Notes: generated from the sequence alone by a model not told the origin. A DNA stretch of 64,000 nucleotides from Bos javanicus (GCF_032452875.1 NC_083868.1:119610312-119674311), one strand, 5' to 3'; positions 46,051 to 57,050 are shown, numbered from the stretch's first letter. A program made the numbers and translations.

Positions 46051-46206
46051 TTCAATTATTGTTAAAGAAAGTTTCCTTATTTTAAAAAGACACTCTAAAA
46101 TAGTAATGGAATTCTTTGCAAAATATTATCCCCCATGTCACCAGCTAGGAAAAAATTCTGCCTCATAACATCCAATGATTTTCCACAATATAATATGCTT
46201 TACATA

Positions 46207-46343
46207 TCTTTGCATGCATGTTCAGTCCCTCAGTCCTGTCCCACTCTGTGCGACCCCATGGACTATAGCCTAACAGGTCCTCTGTCCATGGAGTTTTCCA
46301 GGCAAGAATACTGGAATGGGTTGCCATTATCTGCTCCACAGTT
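46207..46343 (-). mobile_element. Truncated Bov-tA inserted in the left arm
   Basis: Reverse SINE fragment (TTCAGTCCCTCAGTCC to GGGTTGCCATTATCTGCTCC), flanked by TTACATA at about 46201-46207 and 46344-46350. The right copy of the duplication lacks it, so it inserted after the duplication or into one copy only. Confidence 0.85.
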
Positions 46344-46469
46344 ACATAGCTATATAGGGCCTTAGAAGGAGAACATGCCACAAATCCTGTTTTCTGACAT
46401 TTCAAAATCTACACACCTCTGCAACTAGCTTTGAAACATGGGAAAAAAAGATTTTGTTGCATGTTCATG

Positions 46470-46532
46470 AGTTTGGCAAGCTACAGTCCATGGGGTGGAA
46501 AAGAGTTGGACACGACTGAATGACAGCACACG
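46470..46532 (+). mobile_element. Bov-tA tail fragment
   Basis: GGCAAGCTACAGTCCATGGG to GGACACGACTGAATGAC, lying in the spacer of the inverted duplication. Confidence 0.8.
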
Positions 46533-46733
46533 TACTCACATACCCTCCTTTTAGGGGAGGCCCTGTAGAGCTATGTAAAGCACATTATGTTGTGAAAAAT
46601 CATTGGATGCTATCATGCAGAATTTTTTTTCTAGCTGGTGATATGAGGGATAAGATTTTTCAAAGAATTCTTTTACTATTTTAGAGTGTCTTTTTAAAAT
46701 AAGGGAACTTTTAATAACAATAATTAAGAGATA

Positions 46734-47190
46734 CATGTAATATAAAAATTAGCATCCAAAACCTTTCAAGAATATATCAAGTAATAGAAAAATAGTTTGT
46801 GAAACCTGATGTATAATGTATGGCCTAAATTTGTTCCTATTAAGTTATAGCTCCTTCTAAGACATCATGAAACATACGAATGACTTCATTCCAAGTGAAA
46901 AATCACTCATAGTCAAACTATAATGCTTTCCAAAGGAATTTTCTTTTAATAGCTTGCAGATGTTGTGTTCAGTGCCAGTTAAAAAATGAATTCAGTTTTG
47001 AGATATAAAATTTTATATGAAATTAATCCCCTGAGTGGATTAAGTGTTTCAACTGTCATGGAGGAAAAAAAAAGTTATGAAAAGAGTAAAGACAGATATT
47101 TAAAAAAAATTATTACTAAAAATGTTTACTACATATTTTATTAATATTCTTAAAGCAATCTCTTTAAAGCAATCTAAAACAATCCCTTAA
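46734..47190. other. No supported feature
   Basis: About 455 bp of AT-rich sequence between the two inverted-repeat structures. Confidence 0.55.
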
Positions 47191-47191
47191 A

Positions 47192-49305
47192 TTTTAAAGC
47201 AAGGAATATTTATTTTTTAGAAATCATGATTGTTTTTTCCAATAGCCTATTTGAAAATTTTAAATGCTGATGAAAAAAAGTAAAGGCAAATACATGATTT
47301 TGAAATTTTATTTCTCTATTCCAAAAACACTTTTTTCTCCAAAAGAAAGTGACTTGGGGGGGTGGTCTTTCAACTTAAGGGACTCTCTATGTTTGCCTTA
47401 ATTATTTTTCCATCAGGATTTAAAATTTTCAAATAGGCTATATGGAAGAAACAATTCAGTCAGTTCAGTCACTCAGTCGTGTCCAACGCTTTGCGACCCT
47501 ATGAATTGCAGTACGCCAGGCCTCCCTGTCCATCACTAACTCCTGGAGTTTACCCAAACTCATGTCCATTGAGTTGGTGATGCCATCCAACAATCTCATC
47601 CTCTGTCGTCCCCTTCTCCTCCTACCCTCAATCTTTCTCAGCATCGGGGACTTCTCAAATGAGTGAGCTCTTCACATCAGGTGGCCCAAGTATTGGAGTT
47701 TCAGCTTCAACAACAGTCCTTTCAATGAACACCCAGAACTGATCTCCTTTAAGATGGACTGGTTGGATCTCTTTGCAGTCCAAGGGACTCTCAAGAGTTT
47801 TCCCCAACATCACAGTTCAAAAGCATCAATTTTTTGGTGCTCAGCTTTCTTTATAGTCCAACTCTCACATCCATACTTGACCACTGGAAAAACCATAGCC
47901 TTGACTAGATGGACTTTGTTGACAAAGTAATGTCTCTGCTTTTTAATATGCTATCTAGGTTGGTCATAACTTTCTTTCCAAGGAGTAAGCATCTTTTAAT
48001 TCATGGCTGCAGGCACCATCTGCATTGATTTTGGAGCCCCCAAAAATAAAGTCTGCCACTGTTTCCACTGTTTCCACTGTTTCCCCATATATTTCCCATG
48101 AAGTGATGGGACCAGATACCATGATCTTAGTTTTCTGAATGTTGAGCTATAAGCCAACTTTTTCACTCTTCTCTTTCACTTTCATCAAGACGCTTTTGAG
48201 TTCCTCTTCACTTTCTGCCATAAGGGTGGTGTCATCTGCATATCTGAGGTTATTGATATTTCTCCCTGCAATCTTGATTCCAGCTTGTGCTTCATCCAGC
48301 CCAGCGTTTCTCATAATGTACTCTGCATATAAGTTAAATAAGCAGGGTGACAACATACAGCCTTGACATACTCCTTTTCCTATTTAGAACCAGTTTGTTG
48401 TTCCATGTCCAGTTCTAACTGTTGTTTCCTGACCTGAATATAGGTTTCTCAAGAGGCAGGTCAGGTGGTCTGTATTCCCATTTCTTGAAGAATTTTCCAC
48501 AATTTGTTGTGATCCACACAGTCAAAGGCTTTGGCATAATCAATAAAGCAGAAATAGATGTTTTTTGGAACTCTCTTGCTTTTTTGATGATCCAATGGAT
48601 GTTGGCAATTTGATCTCTGGTTCCTCTGCCTTTTCTAAAACCAGCTCCAACATCTTTACTAACGTGTGATATGAGTGCAATTGTGCAGTAGTTTGAGCAT
48701 TCTTTGGCATTGCCTTTCTTTGAGATTGGAATGAAAACTGACTTTTTTCAGTCCTGAGGCCACTGCTGAGTTTTCCAAATTTGCTGACATATTGAGTGCA
48801 ACACTTTCACAGCATCATCTTCAGGATTTGAAATAGCTCAACTGGAATTCCGTCACCTCCTCTAGCTTTGTTCATAGAGATGCTTCCTAAGGCCCACTTG
48901 ACTTCACATTCCAGGATGTCTGGCTCTAGGTGAGTGATCACATCATTGTGCTTATCTGGGTCATGAAGATCTTTTTTTGTACAGTTCTTCTGTGTATTCT
49001 TGCCATCTCTTAATATCTTCTGCTTCTGTTAGGCCCATACCATTTCTGTCCTTTATCGAGCCCATCTTTGCATGAAATGTTCCCTTGGTATCTCTAATTT
49101 TCTTGAAGAGATCTCTAGTCTTTCCCATTCTATTGTTTTCCTCTATGACTTTGCACTGATCCCTGAGGAAGGCTTTCTTATCTCTCCTTGCTATTCTTTG
49201 GAACTCTGCATTCAAATGGGTATATCTTTCCTTTTCTCCTTTGCTTTTCACTTCTCTTATGGAAAAAACAATTGAGATTTTAAAAAATAAACATGCTTTA
49301 AAAGG
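47192..49305. repeat. Long inverted repeat split by a BovB insertion
   Basis: The left arm is about 47192-47295. The right arm is 47391-47456 continued at 49274-49305, on the far side of a BovB. The loop is about 95 bp. Core blocks such as AGCCTATTTGAAAATTTTAA are perfectly complementary to TTAAAATTTTCAAATAGGCT, and pairing continues across the BovB on both sides. Before the insertion this was a hairpin of about 300 bp with arms of about 100 bp. Confidence 0.85.
47441..49273 (-). mobile_element. BovB LINE, 1.8 kb, with 16-bp target-site duplication
   Basis: Antisense, body about 47457-49257. TATGGAAGAAACAATT at 47441-47456 and TATGGAAAAAACAATT at 49258-49273 differ by one base. The copy runs from the linker after the endonuclease, through RT (YADD block intact near 48240 on the minus strand) to the 3' end at the left. 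TGTTTCCAC-type units are repeated three times near 48056-48084, one more than in other copies here. The frame is broken in several places. Confidence 0.95.
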
Positions 49306-49616
49306 CATAAATATCACTAACCTATTTCAAATGTGAGTCAGTGCTTCACGCTTTGGTCCTCTAGTAACAGAATCACAATGGACTGGGGATGCTTGTTAAA
49401 TAAGGTAGGTGGAACCTGGTGATCTATGATCCAAAGTGTCTTGTCATAAGAACTTTAGGGACCACAGTGATTGAAATACCACCCAGAATATCATTCCCAC
49501 CAGCTCATTGAGTCTGCTCATGAAGACCAGGAGAGCTGTGTATAGACAGTAAAAGGCAGCTAACTGTAAAATGTCAATGAGTAATAGGTTTAAACCTTTA
49601 AAGAAAGAATTTCAGG
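49306..49616. other. No supported feature
   Basis: About 310 bp of unassigned, moderately GC-richer sequence. Confidence 0.55.
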
Positions 49617-50225
49617 GGACTTCTGAAAGGTTGTTGTTGAATCACATGAAGACACCGGGATTCTTGGCCCCTGGAGGAGAAGAATTCATCCGGGGCCAGA
49701 GACGAGGCTTGATCACTCAGAGCTTTTGTGTAATAAAGTTTTATTAAAGTATAAAGGAGATAGAGAAAGCTTCTGACATAGGCATCGGAAGGGGGCAGAA
49801 AGAGTACCCGCTTGCTAGTGTTAGCAATGAAGTTATATACTCTGCAATGAATCCAAAGAATGTCTGGAGGTTGTAAAGACCTCACCAGACCTACTCCCAT
49901 AATTTACATTTTAGGATAACAATATTAGCCAGAAGTTTTAATCCAGAGACTGTCCTTAATCCAGAGACTGTCCTCAGGCAGGATGCATTATTGTTATATA
50001 ATCCTAAGGAATGTAGAGAAGGAAAAAATGTTTGTCCTTTCTTCCTCCTTGAGAATTCCAGACCCCTCTCTCCTTGGGGACCCCTAGACTCCTTATCAAC
50101 CTGCCTAGGAAATGACTCTCTCACTTCCTTGGCAGTCCAGTGGATAAGACTCTGCACTTCCAAAGCAAGGGGTACAGGTTCCATCCCTGGTTGGGAAACT
50201 AAGATCTCACATGCAGCATAGCCAA
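49617..50225 (+). mobile_element. CHR-2-type SINE interrupted by a solo LTR
   Basis: The head GGGACTTC ends at 49623 and continues after the LTR as CTTGGCAGTCCAGTGGATAAG (50128 on), through TTCCATCCCTGGTTGGGAAAC and CATGCAGCATAGCC. The SINE is contiguous once the LTR and one CTTC are removed. Confidence 0.85.
49624..50123 (+). mobile_element. Solo LTR, BTLTR1-like, 500 bp
   Basis: Begins TGAAAGGTTG, ends CTCTCA, flanked by CTTC at 49620-49623 and 50124-50127. AATAAA lies at 49732-49737. The first 200 bp match the LTR at 23219. The middle is different and contains a direct repeat of ATCCAGAGACTGTCCT. There is no internal proviral sequence. Confidence 0.88.
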
Positions 50226-50231
50226 AGATAA

Positions 50232-50268
50232 ATAAATGTCTGTGTGTGTTGTGTGTGTGTGTGTGTTA
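50232..50268. repeat. (TG)n microsatellite
   Basis: TGTGTGTGTTGTGTGTG-type run at the 3' end of the CHR SINE, grown from or next to its tail. Confidence 0.92.
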
Positions 50269-50509
50269 AGGAATTTTTTGTCATGAAAGGAGTTTGTTAA
50301 GAACAGACTCTCCATTCCTTAAAATGTTAGAATAGACTTTAGAAAATGCAGATATCTAGACCCCATCACAGATTCTAAAGCAGAATCCGACTTGGTCCCA
50401 CCTGATCCTGGAGCCTTTCCTCCAATAGTCTCCCAACCTGTTTGGTGCTCTGAGTTTTAGGAAGGCTGAGTTTTCAGTTCTTCCAGGGTACCATTCACTC
50501 TCTTGGTTA

Positions 50510-50790
50510 TAGATCTCCACATAAAATGTCTTTTCTGCCTGAAATGCTCTTCGCTGCCTCTTTTCCCACACTGGTGCCTCCTTCATCTCCTTGGCTTTTT
50601 CTGCAGACAAAGTGCCTAGCTGTGTGCGCCTGCAGAACTGTGTCTTTACCGTATCCAAATGGTTGAAACCACCTCTTTATTTGTTTACCTTCCCTGCTGG
50701 AAGTTCCGGAAGCTTGACTCTAGTTCACCGCTCTTTCAGTATCCAGCACAATGTGACAGCCTCAAGAAATATTTACTGAATGGAAGGTCC
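50510..50790 (+). mobile_element. L2 LINE 3' end
   Basis: CTGCCTGAAATGCTCTTCGC near 50537 and the terminal CAAGAAATATTTACTGAATGGA near 50763 match the order of the L2 3' region. Confidence 0.65.
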
Positions 50791-50942
50791 ATTGTTTCCT
50801 TTTATTTCCTAAGGGTACTAGAACTCCGGTAAATCCCTCAGAAGTAATAGCATCCCAATATTAGCATTTCTTTAGTCACCTGTCAAGTCTTCCACCCTCC
50901 ACTAAAATTAGGCAGTGTGGAAGAATTTTTTTTTTTCTCCTT

Positions 50943-51464
50943 TTAAAGAGGCTTGTTGTTGTTCAGTCAGTCGTGTCCGACTTTGGACTGCAGCACGCCA
51001 GGATTCCCTGTCCTTCACTATTTCCAAGAGTTTGCTCAAACTCATATCCATTGAGTCCATGATGACATCCAAGCATCTCCTCCTCTGTTGTTCTCTTCTC
51101 CTGCCTTCAATCTTTCCCAGGATCATGGTCTTTTCTAATGAGTTGGCTCTTCGCACCAGGTAGCCAAAGTATTGGAGCTTCAACGTCAGCCCTTCCAATG
51201 AATATTTGATGTTGATTTCCTTTAGGATTGACTGATTTGACCTCCTTGCAGCCCAAGGGACTCTCAAGAGTCTTCTCCAGTTAGAAGACTTCTAACTACA
51301 GTTAGAAGCCATCAATTCTTCGGCACTCAGCCTTTTTTATTGTCCAGCTCTTCCATGACTTCTGGAAAAACCACAGTTTGACTATATGGACTTTTGTAGG
51401 CAAAGTAATGTCTCTGCTTTCTAATATAGTGTCTTGGTTTGTCATAGCTTTTCTTAAAGAGGCT
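50943..51464 (-). mobile_element. BovB LINE 3' end, 500 bp, with target-site duplication
   Basis: Antisense body 50954-51453. TTAAAGAGGCT occurs at 50943-50953 and 51454-51464. A short templated insertion near 51280-51308 creates the palindrome GTTAGAAGACTTCTAAC plus a third GTTAGAAG. Confidence 0.94.
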
Positions 51465-51519
51465 AGGCATACTCTTTATACCAAGTTGCCATTTGGCATT
51501 TTCAAAGTGAAGTAAGCCA

Positions 51520-51902
51520 GCAAGAGAAAAACAAATATCATATATTAATGCATGTATGTGGAACCTAGAAAAATGGTACTGATGAAGCTATTTGCAGAGC
51601 AGGAATAGTGACGCAGATACAGAGAATGGACATGTGGACACGAGGGGCAGGGTTTAAGTGGGGACTGGGATGAATTGGGGGATTGGGATTGCATATATAC
51701 ACTACCATGTGTAACATAGATAGCTAGTGGGAACTTGCACAGGGAGCTCAGCTCAGTGCTCTGTGGTAACCTAGAGGGGCGACGTGAAACGGGTAAGAGG
51801 GAGATTCAAGAGGGAGGGATAAGTGTATACATACAGATGATTTAGTTCATTCTACCAACACAAGATTGTAAAGCAACTAATTCCCAATTAAAAGAAAAAA
51901 AA
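51520..51902 (+). mobile_element. L1 3' end, ruminant type
   Basis: Forward L1 terminus: AAGTGAAGTAAGCCAGCAAG near 51506, GTACTGATGAAGC near 51576, GGGAACTTGCACAGGGAGC near 51729, and an A-rich end AATTAAAAGAAAAAAAA. Confidence 0.85.
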
Positions 51903-51941
51903 GTGCTGTTAGATTTAGAATTAAGACACGACCTAAACGAG

Positions 51942-53721
51942 TGCTAGAAGCTCAGTTCAGTTCAGTTCAGTCGTTCAGTCATGTCCGACTCTTTGCAACC
52001 CCATGGACTGCAGCACATGGGCTTCCCTGTCTATCACCAACTCCCAGAACTTACTCAAACTCATGTCCATTGAGTCGGTGATGCCATTCAATCATCTCAT
52101 ACTCTGCCTCCCCCTTCTCCTTCCACCTTCAATCTTTTCCAGCATCAGGGACTTTTCAAATGAGTCAGTTCTTTGCATCAGGTGGCCCAAAGCATTGCAG
52201 TTTCAGCTTCAACATCAGTCCTTCAAATGAATATTCAGAACTGATTTCCTTTAGGATTGACTGGCTGGATCTCCTCGCAGTCCAAGGGACTCTCAAGAGT
52301 CTTCTCCCAACACCAAATTTCAAAATAATCAATTATTTGGTGCTCAGCTTTCTTTAAAGTCCAACTCTCACATTCATACATGATTACTGGAAAAACCATA
52401 GCTTTACCTAGACGGACCTTTGTTGACAAAGTAATGTCTCTGCTTTTTAATAGGTGGTCTAGGTTGGTCATAACTTTCCTTCCAAGGAGCAAGTATCTTT
52501 TAATTTCATGGCTGCGATCACCATCTGCAGTGACTTTGGAGCCCCCTAAAATAAAGTCTCTCACTGTTTCCATTGTTTCCCCATCTATTTGCCATGAAGT
52601 GATGGACCAGATGCCATGATCTTCATTTTCTGAATGTTGAGTTTTAAGCCAGCTTTTTCACTCTCCTCTTTCACTTTCATCAAGAGGTTCTTTAGTTCTT
52701 CCCTTTCTACCATAAGTGTGGTGTCATCTGCATATCTGAGGTTATTTATATTTCTCCTGGCAATCTTGATTCCAGCTTGTGCTTCATCCAGCCTGGCATT
52801 TTGCATGATGTGCTCTGCAGATAAATTAAATAAACAGGGTGACAATATACAGCCTTGACATATTCCTTTCCCGATTTGGAACCAGTTTGTTGTTCCATGT
52901 TCAGTTCTAACTGTTGCTTCTTGACCTGCATAGATTTCTCAGGAGGTAGATCAGGTGGTCTGGTATTCCCATCTCTTGAAGAATTTTCCACAATTTGTTG
53001 TGATACCCACAGTCAAAGGCTTTGGCATAGTCAATAAAGCAGAAGATGCAGCAGATGAATGGATAAGAAAGCTGTGGTACATATACACAATGGAGTATTA
53101 CTCAGCCATTAAAAAGAAAACATTTGAATCAGTTCTAATGAGGTGGATGAAACTGGAGCCTATTATACAGAGTGAAGTAAGCCAGAAGGAAAAACACCAA
53201 TACAGTATACTAACGCATATATATGGAATTTAGAAAGATGGTAACAATAACCTTGTGTACAAGACAGCAAAAGAGACACTGATGTATAGAACAGTCTTAT
53301 GGACTCTGTGGGAGAGGGAGAGGGTGGGAAGATTTGGGAGAATGGCATTGAAACATGTAAAATATTATGTATGAAACGAGATGCCAGTCCAGGTTGGGAT
53401 GCACGATACTGGATGCTAGGGGCTAGTGCACTGGGACGACCCAGAGGGATGGTATGGGGAGGGAGGAGGGAGGAGGGTTCAGGATGGGGAATACATGTAT
53501 ACCTGTGGCAGATTCATTTTGATATTTGGCAAAACTAATACAATTATGTAAAGTTTAAAAATAAAATAAAAATTAAAAAAAAAAGCAGAAGATGTTTTTC
53601 TAGAACAGCAGATGTTGGCAATTTGATCAATGGTTCCTCTGCCTTTTCTAAATTCAGCTTGAACATCTGGAAGTTCATGGTTCACATACTATTGAAGCCT
53701 GGGTTGAAGAAACTGCTAGAA
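51942..53721 (-). mobile_element. BovB LINE, about 1.2 kb, interrupted by L1
   Basis: Antisense BovB in two parts (51951-53048 and 53595-53713), contiguous once the L1 is removed. The GTTCAGTTCAG tail is at the left. TGCTAGAA at 51942-51949 and 53714-53721 is a probable 8-bp target duplication. It covers the RT palm (YADD block near 52730 on the minus strand) to the 3' end. The frame is broken. Confidence 0.92.
53036..53594 (+). mobile_element. L1_BT-like insertion inside BovB
   Basis: Forward, 5'-truncated L1 of about 533 bp (53049-53581) with poly-A. The 13-bp duplication AAAGCAGAAGATG lies at 53036-53048 and 53582-53594. The end of ORF2 is recognisable (TGGAGTATTACTCAGCC near 53090). It is close to consensus, so it is young. 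Confidence 0.95.
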
Positions 53722-54520
53722 ACTGGACCAGAAATCAAAGAAGAAGGAAATAAAGGAGTTGAGGGTGAAGATAACAGTAGTTTTTTGCCCTGAACTCCCC
53801 TTTCTGTCTCAGGTACCCTTCTCCTCATTTCCACGCTTAGTATGGGATGGGTTCTCTCTAGAATATGAGATTAGAATTCTAATTCTCATGTAGGGGGGTT
53901 TAAACCCTTGTGTGACTGAGTTATCAGGGAAGCTCATCATTTTCCTCTGATTTCCCTCTTAATTTTGGTTTAATTTTTAGAAAATTCAGTGCCTTCCTTG
54001 TTATGAGATCAGTCCTGTACTTACACTGCCCTTGTAGAAACTGGGTGCAGGGTGGCATCTCTATAGTTCCTCCCTACCCAACTGGGACACTCTGGTCTGA
54101 ATGCTAACTGGCCATTCCTATTCATGTTCAAACAAACACGAAGATACCCAGCTCTTGAGAAATGTGAGGACATGTTTCCCACCCTCTTCTCAAAACGCTG
54201 AAAATAAACATATTCCTGGGTAGCTCTTTCTCTCTTGTCACTTTCTCCAGATGCCAATTGTGAAATACCTCAGTTCTTTTATTATTAACACCAATTCCAG
54301 ATGACTGATTACCCTTTATCCAGAACAGAGTGCTCTCATCCCTCCTGCTTATAACTCATGCTTCATTTGCACGTGGTCCAAGATGAAAGCTAGAAGCAGT
54401 AGGATCATACATATTGACATTTCAATCATAAGACTCCTATTTTTCCCTCTAAAGTTTGTAATTGATTCAATTTACAATGATTGCTGCATATGTAATTATT
54501 TCTATATAATACAATATTTT
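53722..54520. other. No supported feature
   Basis: About 800 bp of unassigned sequence. A piece at 53906-53935 faintly resembles a reverse SINE head. Confidence 0.5.
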
Positions 54521-55351
54521 AAGAGTACATTGATCACTGAGGAAGGCTTTCTTATCTCTTCTTGCTATTCTTTGGAACTCTGCATTCAGATGCTTATATC
54601 TTTCCTTTTCTCATTTGCTTTTTGCTTCTCTTCTTTTCACAGCTATTTGTAAGGCCTCCCCAGACAGCCACTTTGCTTTTTTGCATTTCTCTTCCATGAG
54701 GATGGTCTTGATCCCTGTCTCCTGTACAATGTCATGAACCTCCGTCCATAGTTCATCAGGCACTCTGTCTATCAGATCTAGTCCCTTAAATCTATTTCTC
54801 ACTTCCACTGTATAATCATAAGGGATTTGATTTAGGTCATACCTGAATGGTCTAGTGGTTTTTTCCTACTTTCTTCAATTTCAGTCTGAATTTGGCAATA
54901 AGGAGTTCATGGTCTGAGCCACAGTCAGCTCCTGGTCTTGTTTTTGCTGACTGTATAGAGCTTCTCCATCTTTGGCTGCAAAGAATATAATCAATCTGAT
55001 TTTGGTGTTAACCATCTCGTGATGTTCATGTGTAGAGTCTTCTCTTGTGTTATTGGAAGAGGGTGTTTGCTATGAGTGATGCTGAAACTCCAATAATTTG
55101 GCCACTTCACGTGAAGAGTTGACTCATTGGAAAAGATCCTGATACTAGGAGGGATTGGGGGCAGGAGGAGAAGGGGACGACAGAGGATGAGATGGCTGGA
55201 TGGGATCACCAACTTGATGCAGATGAGTTTGGGTAAACTCCAGGAGTTGGTGATGGACAGGGAGGCCTGGTGTGCTGCGATTCATGGGATTGCAAAGAGT
55301 CAGACACGACTGAGTGACTGCACTGAACTGAACTGAACTGAAGAGTACATT
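54521..55351 (+). mobile_element. BovB LINE with 5' inversion and target-site duplication
   Basis: One insertion with two oppositely oriented halves. 54532 to about 55073 is the complement of the endonuclease end and linker. About 55074-55340 is the forward 3' terminus ending in GAACT repeats. AAGAGTACATT at 54521-54531 and 55341-55351 is a perfect 11-bp duplication enclosing both halves. The RT core between them is missing. Confidence 0.95.
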
Positions 55352-56302
55352 AATTAGTGCTTTATGAGATACAATATGTCATAGCTATACAAATATTAGC
55401 ATCTTGAATGTTCAAGAGTTTGAAAAGAATGGTATTATCTTTCCATTATGACTGTAAGATCCATGTTCCAAGTATTGTCAGGCTCCTGCCAGTAGCTGTC
55501 TATATTTCATGTCACATTGACTCTTTGTAGACAAGCTAATGAAAAAGACAAAACATATGTTAACTTTGGAGTTCAGATTCCTTTCAGACACAAAATGTAA
55601 TGTTGTAATGTGTACAGTAAAATTGTTTATGGTAATAGAAAGATCATACTAGTCTATAAGAAAACAATTCTTTAAATAGTTCATAAACAAGTCTTTTTAA
55701 AAAATCCACATGGGCCTTTGTGACCTTCATAAATTACCTTTGTTGATCAAATCAGAAATAAATCAGATGTATGAACCAACTTTTCTCTTACAAAAACAAA
55801 ACAAAAACTCACCACTGGTGAGACCATACTAAAATAAATTCAATAGGTTATATGAGTAAAAGATACTTCTGGGCCAGTAGTTTTCATCTCTGATCACCTT
55901 GCTAAAGCTGAGTTTTGTTGGCAGTAGCTTTCTTCCTCAACATTATACATATTTCACTTTTAATTTTGCAAATGTGTATTGATTGGCTACTATTCCCTTG
56001 GCATTGCACTAAACAATCAGGGGTTGATCCTGGCTGTGAAGGAGTCATGGGTGTTTTATATGCAGCCAACTGATGCTCTCCTTTAACTCTGATCCCTGTC
56101 TGAAAAATCTGGGTTAGAAGCAGTAGAAAAGAAAAAAAAAAAAAGTAAGAAACAGATTTTTCATGAAGAACCATTCTGCAAAGAAAGCCTTATTGTCTCC
56201 TATTCTCTTTTTCTCCTAAATATTTCTCTAAATCTGATTTATCTGAAGTTGGCATTTATTCTTTGCCAAATGTTTATTTTTTGCCATTGGCTTATTCTTT
56301 GT
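55352..56302. other. No supported feature
   Basis: About 950 bp of unique-looking AT-rich sequence with an A-run at 56131-56143. Confidence 0.55.
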
Positions 56303-56510
56303 TAGGGCTTACCTGGTGGCTCAGATGGTAAAGAATCTGCCTGCAATGTAAGAGACCCAGGTTAGATCCATAAGTAGGGAAGATCCCCTGGAAAAGGGAA
56401 TGGCTATCCACTCCAGTATTCCTGCCTAGAGAATTCTATGGGCAAAGGATCCTGGGGGCTGCAGTCCATGGGGTTGCAAAGGGTAGGACAGGACTGAGTG
56501 ACTGATGTTT
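56303..56510 (+). mobile_element. Bov-tA SINE
   Basis: Forward copy from GGGCTTACCTGGTGGCTC to GGACTGAGTGACTGATG. Confidence 0.92.
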
Positions 56511-56769
56511 GTTTTTAAATTTTTTTTTTATTCAAGTGTTACTATTTTGTTGACATTTCCTATCATTTGTTTACCCAGTATATTATTTTAACCTGTGTAT
56601 GCACTGCAGCAAAATGGATTTGAGGTTGAGTCTCTCAGAACATGGCTCCTAAGAAAAATTTCCTTCATTTCTGTCCTCTGATTACTACTTATGATTGATC
56701 AGTATCTTGAAGGAGAAACCAATCTCTGCAGCCCTGTTATATTTTTAGGATTGATACCTATAACTTTTT

Positions 56770-57050
56770 ATTGATATCTTTTATTGAAATAATGTTGTTT
56801 TATAATGTGTTAATTTCTGCTGTACAGCAAAGAGATATATATACATATATAAATATCTCTGAATCACACACATACATATATGTAGATGTGCATTCCTTTA
56901 TTCTTTTCTGTTATGGTTTAGTATAGGATATTGAATATAGTTCTGTATGCTATATAGTCAGAACTTGCTCTTTGTTCATTCTATATATAATAGTTGACAT
57001 ATGCTAACCCCAACCTCCCCCTCCATTCTTGGCAAACACAAGTCTGGTAC
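56770..57050 (-). mobile_element. L1 3' end, antisense
   Basis: Complement of an artiodactyl L1 3' UTR: TTAATTTCTGCTGTACAGC near 56811, TAGGATATTGAATATAGTTC near 56924, and TTGGCAAACACAAGTCTGG near 57028. Confidence 0.8.

Larger units (their letters stand above)
46051..46733. repeat. Inverted duplication of about 190 bp of non-repeat sequence
   Basis: The left copy is 46051-46206 plus 46344-46378. The right copy is 46540-46733, read in the opposite direction. Shared blocks include TTATTTTAAAAAGACACTC, TAAAATAGTAA, AAATTCTGC and CATCCAATGATTTT. Identity is roughly 85-90 percent by eye. The left copy is split by a Bov-tA, and the spacer contains another SINE tail. I do not recognise the unit as a known repeat. 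Confidence 0.85.

Noticed and set aside
48056..48084. Three tandem TGTTTCCAC-type units as a possible regulatory repeat
   Set aside because: It lies in BovB coding sequence that already has two such units in other copies, so simple slippage explains the third.
49891..50184. 97-codon minus-strand frame over the solo LTR
   Set aside because: It crosses the LTR end and the CHR SINE, two unrelated elements, so it cannot be a conserved gene.
50356..50658. 100-codon minus-strand frame
   Set aside because: Antisense to an L2-derived segment and unique flank, with no recognisable domain. Probably chance.
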